Assembly: GCA_943788935.1 (NCBI GenBank)
Contig: CALSSE010000011.1
Coordinates: forward strand, 310,001-374,000
Reading direction: 5' to 3'
Origin: an uncultured bacterium
Lineage (GTDB): Bacteria > Myxococcota_A > Bradymonadia > UBA7976 > VGTA01
Length of the DNA: 64,000 nucleotides
A program made the translations under genes and the position numbers. The first letter of the stretch is position 1; each line of letters begins with the position of its first letter. Below the pieces are notes generated by a model. It did no database searches. It was given only the letters and a program-made list of their open reading frames with translations, and had not been told where the DNA came from. Of this stretch, positions 61,830-64,000 are shown one piece after another.

Positions 61830-63293
61830 TTATTTAGCAGAGCTCTTTTGTTGAACGTAGTCTCGTTTATGAAGCCACTGCACAGACGTCGAAGGCCGGA
61901 GACAAATACTCAATTCCCAAGAGATCGATGAAGGTATATCGACGGCATTGTACCTAGCAAACCACATCATCAAGAATCGAGCAGCGACCTCTTTACAATA
62001 GACCTCACTCAGCGATGGTTGTCCATGATAACCAAAGGGAGCAAAGGAGTAGAGGGGGAGTTGGTTCTCTAGGTTTCCGGACCAACGTTGAGGCCAAAAT
62101 CGCTCTGCTTTAGGAAAGCTCTCACTGTTGTGATGTGAACCCCAAGGGCTTAGCCAGATGAGGTCATCTACTGTAGTAGTGGGTCCTCTCTCCTCATCTT
62201 GCTGTGCACTTCCTAGGGGTAATACACCACTAGAGACTCTATATTGAGACAACCAATTGGGAGGATAAAGCCTCAAAGCCTCAAGTACGATGGCGTTGTG
62301 TAAAGGGATCGTTTTCCACGCTGACTCATTATGGGGAGTTATCGGAGGAGGAGTCCCTTCATCCAAAGTAGAGATGCTCGTGATTAATTTGACGACATTA
62401 TTTGTCTCTCGTGACAGCTCCTCTAAAAAGTCAGATTGAGACTCCATCGTGATGTTGGTTATGGCGCCAAAGAGTATCTTGGGGAGGCTTGTGTAAGCCA
62501 TCATCAAGAAACAGATCGCTTCGCTCATGACCTGATCTTCTTTGAGTGACCGACCATCTATTCCTTTGGTATGTACCCAACGAGTGAGCAGGTCATCCTT
62601 CTTGTCTCCTCCTCCGATCTGATCCCTGATGATAGGGCGAATCGTTGCCTCTAATGATTTGAGACTTTGAGAAGCTTGTTTGACATCGGGATTTTGGAGC
62701 AGGCCAAAGCGAGTTCGAGCACCTGTATAAGCGACGCGAGCATAGGCAGTATCTATCCCCTCTAGCGCGGCCTCTACTTGATTGAGGAGCTCGCCTCTAA
62801 ACATAGAACAGACGGTTCGTCCTACGATCATTAGAGAGGCTGAGCGTAAACTCTTATATAGCTCATCAGCGCTTTGGAAGCTCTTCGTATCGCTCTCTTC
62901 CTTCTGGGCCTGATAGATCTTTTTAAGAGCGGCTTCAGTCCACGGCAACCAGCGTTCAAAGAAATCATTAGGTTGATGCTTTTGGAGGGCATCCATGGCC
63001 GAAGAGCCTGGTCGAAGTCGTTGAGTAAAGGGCCTCAGATTAAGAGATTTATTACCCAGTTTAGCGGGATCTCCCCATGGGTCATGACTTAACTTAATAT
63101 CTCTACCTGTGAGGATATCACCGATCAAATGAGGGTGATAAGCAGCGATCCCATGATGTTGGTCAAACTGGATTTGACGCCATCGGTTAGATTGCTTCAA
63201 AGCGGTTATCTGCATAGGAGATATCTGCTCAAGCTCAAGGAGTGGTTGAGAGATCACTTGTTTATGAGTTGTTTTATAGAGGTCTTGACTCAC
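61830..63293 (-). CDS. cytochrome P450-like protein lacking the heme-ligand cysteine
   Basis: A 487-residue protein with P450 architecture: the K-helix ExxR is EALR (residues 338-341, in EALRLYPPNW), the PERF-type segment is FPKAERFWPQRW (about 393-404), and a heme-loop equivalent is at 420-437. Aligned without gaps to FGxGxRxCxG, the loop reads FGYHGQPSLS: the ligand Cys is Ser427 (codon at 62013-62015), the conserved Arg is Gln425, and the final Gly is Ser429. A nearby Cys433 falls where the helix L Ala normally sits. The I-helix 'AGxxT' is AYTS (about 266-269). It is either a serine-ligated heme protein or a non-heme relative. It lies 118 bp downstream of the TetR gene, same strand. Confidence 0.78.
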   Translation of the reverse strand: MSQDLYKTTHKQVISQPLLELEQISPMQITALKQSNRWRQIQFDQHHGIAAYHPHLIGDILTGRDIKLSHDPWGDPAKLGNKSLNLRPFTQRLRPGSSAMDALQKHQPNDFFERWLPWTEAALKKIYQAQKEESDTKSFQSADELYKSLRSASLMIVGRTVCSMFRGELLNQVEAALEGIDTAYARVAYTGARTRFGLLQNPDVKQASQSLKSLEATIRPIIRDQIGGGDKKDDLLTRWVHTKGIDGRSLKEDQVMSEAICFLMMAYTSLPKILFGAITNITMESQSDFLEELSRETNNVVKLITSISTLDEGTPPPITPHNESAWKTIPLHNAIVLEALRLYPPNWLSQYRVSSGVLPLGSAQQDEERGPTTTVDDLIWLSPWGSHHNSESFPKAERFWPQRWSGNLENQLPLYSFAPFGYHGQPSLSEVYCKEVAARFLMMWFARYNAVDIPSSISWELSICLRPSTSVQWLHKRDYVQQKSSAK

Positions 63294-63411
63294 TTTGTTC
63301 TCCCCATATTTTAGAGGGTATATAGCTGACCTAACTCATATCTCATATCTTGTGTCGGAGCGCCATATCTTGTTGACACTTAAAGTCATCAGAGAGGAAT
63401 AAATTACGGTG

Positions 63412-63975
63412 TTACTTAAGTGAGTTTGTAATTTCTTGACCGATCAACTGTAGAGCTGCAAGTTGACGCTCAATGGGGTAGGCATTAGGCCTGAGATCTC
63501 GATAGACGATGACACCTAGCAAAACGCTAAAGAGGGCATCTAGTTGTGCTTCATCAACAATGCCCAATTGGGTTTGTATAGAATCTAAGTAAGCGTTGAT
63601 CACTCTGTCAGTGAGACCTCTTGAGCGCTCTCCCTCATGCCTCTTGTAGTCTAGAGTGACGTGAATGATCTGTGAGAAGTGGGTCTCTCTCTTTCCCAAA
63701 TACTGTGAGAGATTAATGAGCTTTGCAGCCCAAGGTTGATCGGCAGGCACTTCGAGGAGGGCGGCTTTGGCATCTTGAGCTAAAACGAGATCAATCATCT
63801 GCTCAAAGAGAGCGAGTTTACCATCAAAGTAGTGGTATAAGGTCCCTGTTGTCACGCCGAGGTGTTTAGCGATCTCACGCATAGAGATGGCGTGAAACCC
63901 TCGAGAAGCAAAGAGCTCGAGACAGGGTTTTAGTAGCTCTTCACGACGAGCGTCATGATCAACTATTTTAGGCAT
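63412..63975 (-). CDS. TetR family transcriptional regulator
   Basis: A 187-residue regulator with the N-terminal helix-turn-helix (about residues 8-54): RREELLKPCLELFASRGFHAISMREIAKHLGVTTGTLYHYFDGKLALF, with the second helix and recognition helix in the standard spacing. The C-terminal helices form the ligand-binding and dimerisation part. TAAGGA lies ahead of the ATG at 63975. The P450-like gene follows in the same direction, and the 118-bp gap contains AAGATATG twice and ATATGAG direct repeats that could be a site for a regulator. Regulation of the P450-like gene by this protein is plausible but unproven. Confidence 0.93.
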   Translation of the reverse strand: MPKIVDHDARREELLKPCLELFASRGFHAISMREIAKHLGVTTGTLYHYFDGKLALFEQMIDLVLAQDAKAALLEVPADQPWAAKLINLSQYLGKRETHFSQIIHVTLDYKRHEGERSRGLTDRVINAYLDSIQTQLGIVDEAQLDALFSVLLGVIVYRDLRPNAYPIERQLAALQLIGQEITNSLK

Positions 63976-64000
63976 GAGAGATGTCCTTAGAATCTTCTAG

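Noticed and set aside
63373-63401. Plus-strand promoter TTGACA before the TetR gene end
   Set aside because: The -35 box is good but no acceptable -10 lies at 16-18 bp, and it would transcribe antisense to TetR.

Overview
The window is a gene-dense (about 49% GC by eye) bacterial chromosome segment with no phage, insertion sequence, CRISPR or rRNA. Gene content points to the Myxococcota/Bradymonadota side of the former Deltaproteobacteria: paired outer-membrane beta-barrel proteins next to ftsY, large secreted lipoproteins built from PKD, CARDB and PPC domains, an IgGFc-binding-type lipoprotein, Ser/Thr kinase, FHA, CHAT and TPR proteins, and a bacterial myo-inositol-1-phosphate synthase. Placement is inferred from gene families only. 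TTG and GTG starts are frequent.

Layout. 1-5.5 kb (minus): a membrane protein cut by the window edge, two outer-membrane barrels, a TPR-like protein and ftsY, whose protein carries an N-terminal membrane segment and about 50 Pro-Glu repeats. 5.7-19.6 kb (plus): a seven-gene MoxR-type cluster (membrane protein, DUF4350-like protein, MoxR ATPase, DUF58 protein, 1362-residue CARDB/PPC lipoprotein, secreted transglutaminase, polyferredoxin). 19.7-25.5 kb (minus): divergent pnp, tRNA-Trp, an RluA-type synthase and a glycosyltransferase-like/TPR protein. 25.6-32.5 kb: an SDR enzyme, then a minus-strand operon FHA protein - RnfD/Sel1 fusion - S26 peptidase, then uppS. 32.8-35.2 kb (plus): a repeat-containing 43-residue ORF coupled to an isovaleryl-CoA-dehydrogenase-like gene, then a second pseudouridine synthase. 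35.3-37 kb (minus): a dicarboxylate/Na+ symporter broken by two single-base insertions. 37-45.4 kb: kynureninase-like PLP enzyme, AlgH/YqgE, LppC-like lipoprotein, ino1, ugd, and a methyltransferase-KdsB fusion. 45.5-64 kb: a TPR protein with an orphan histidine kinase, the IgGFc-binding-type lipoprotein, 3-hydroxyacyl-CoA dehydrogenase, Ser/Thr kinase, a TPR/CHAT pair, a DEDDh exonuclease, an unknown acidic protein, a P450-like protein and a TetR regulator.

The most unusual signals are: a P450-fold protein with serine where the heme-ligating cysteine should be; a CHAT protein with the catalytic His replaced by Asn; an RnfD-like membrane domain fused to Cys-paired Sel1 repeats; a methyltransferase-KdsB fusion; a dispersed set of short tandem repeats whose units are multiples of three inside genes (6, 12, 15, 18 bp) and not multiples of three between genes (7, 17, 19 bp); and the double-frameshifted symporter.
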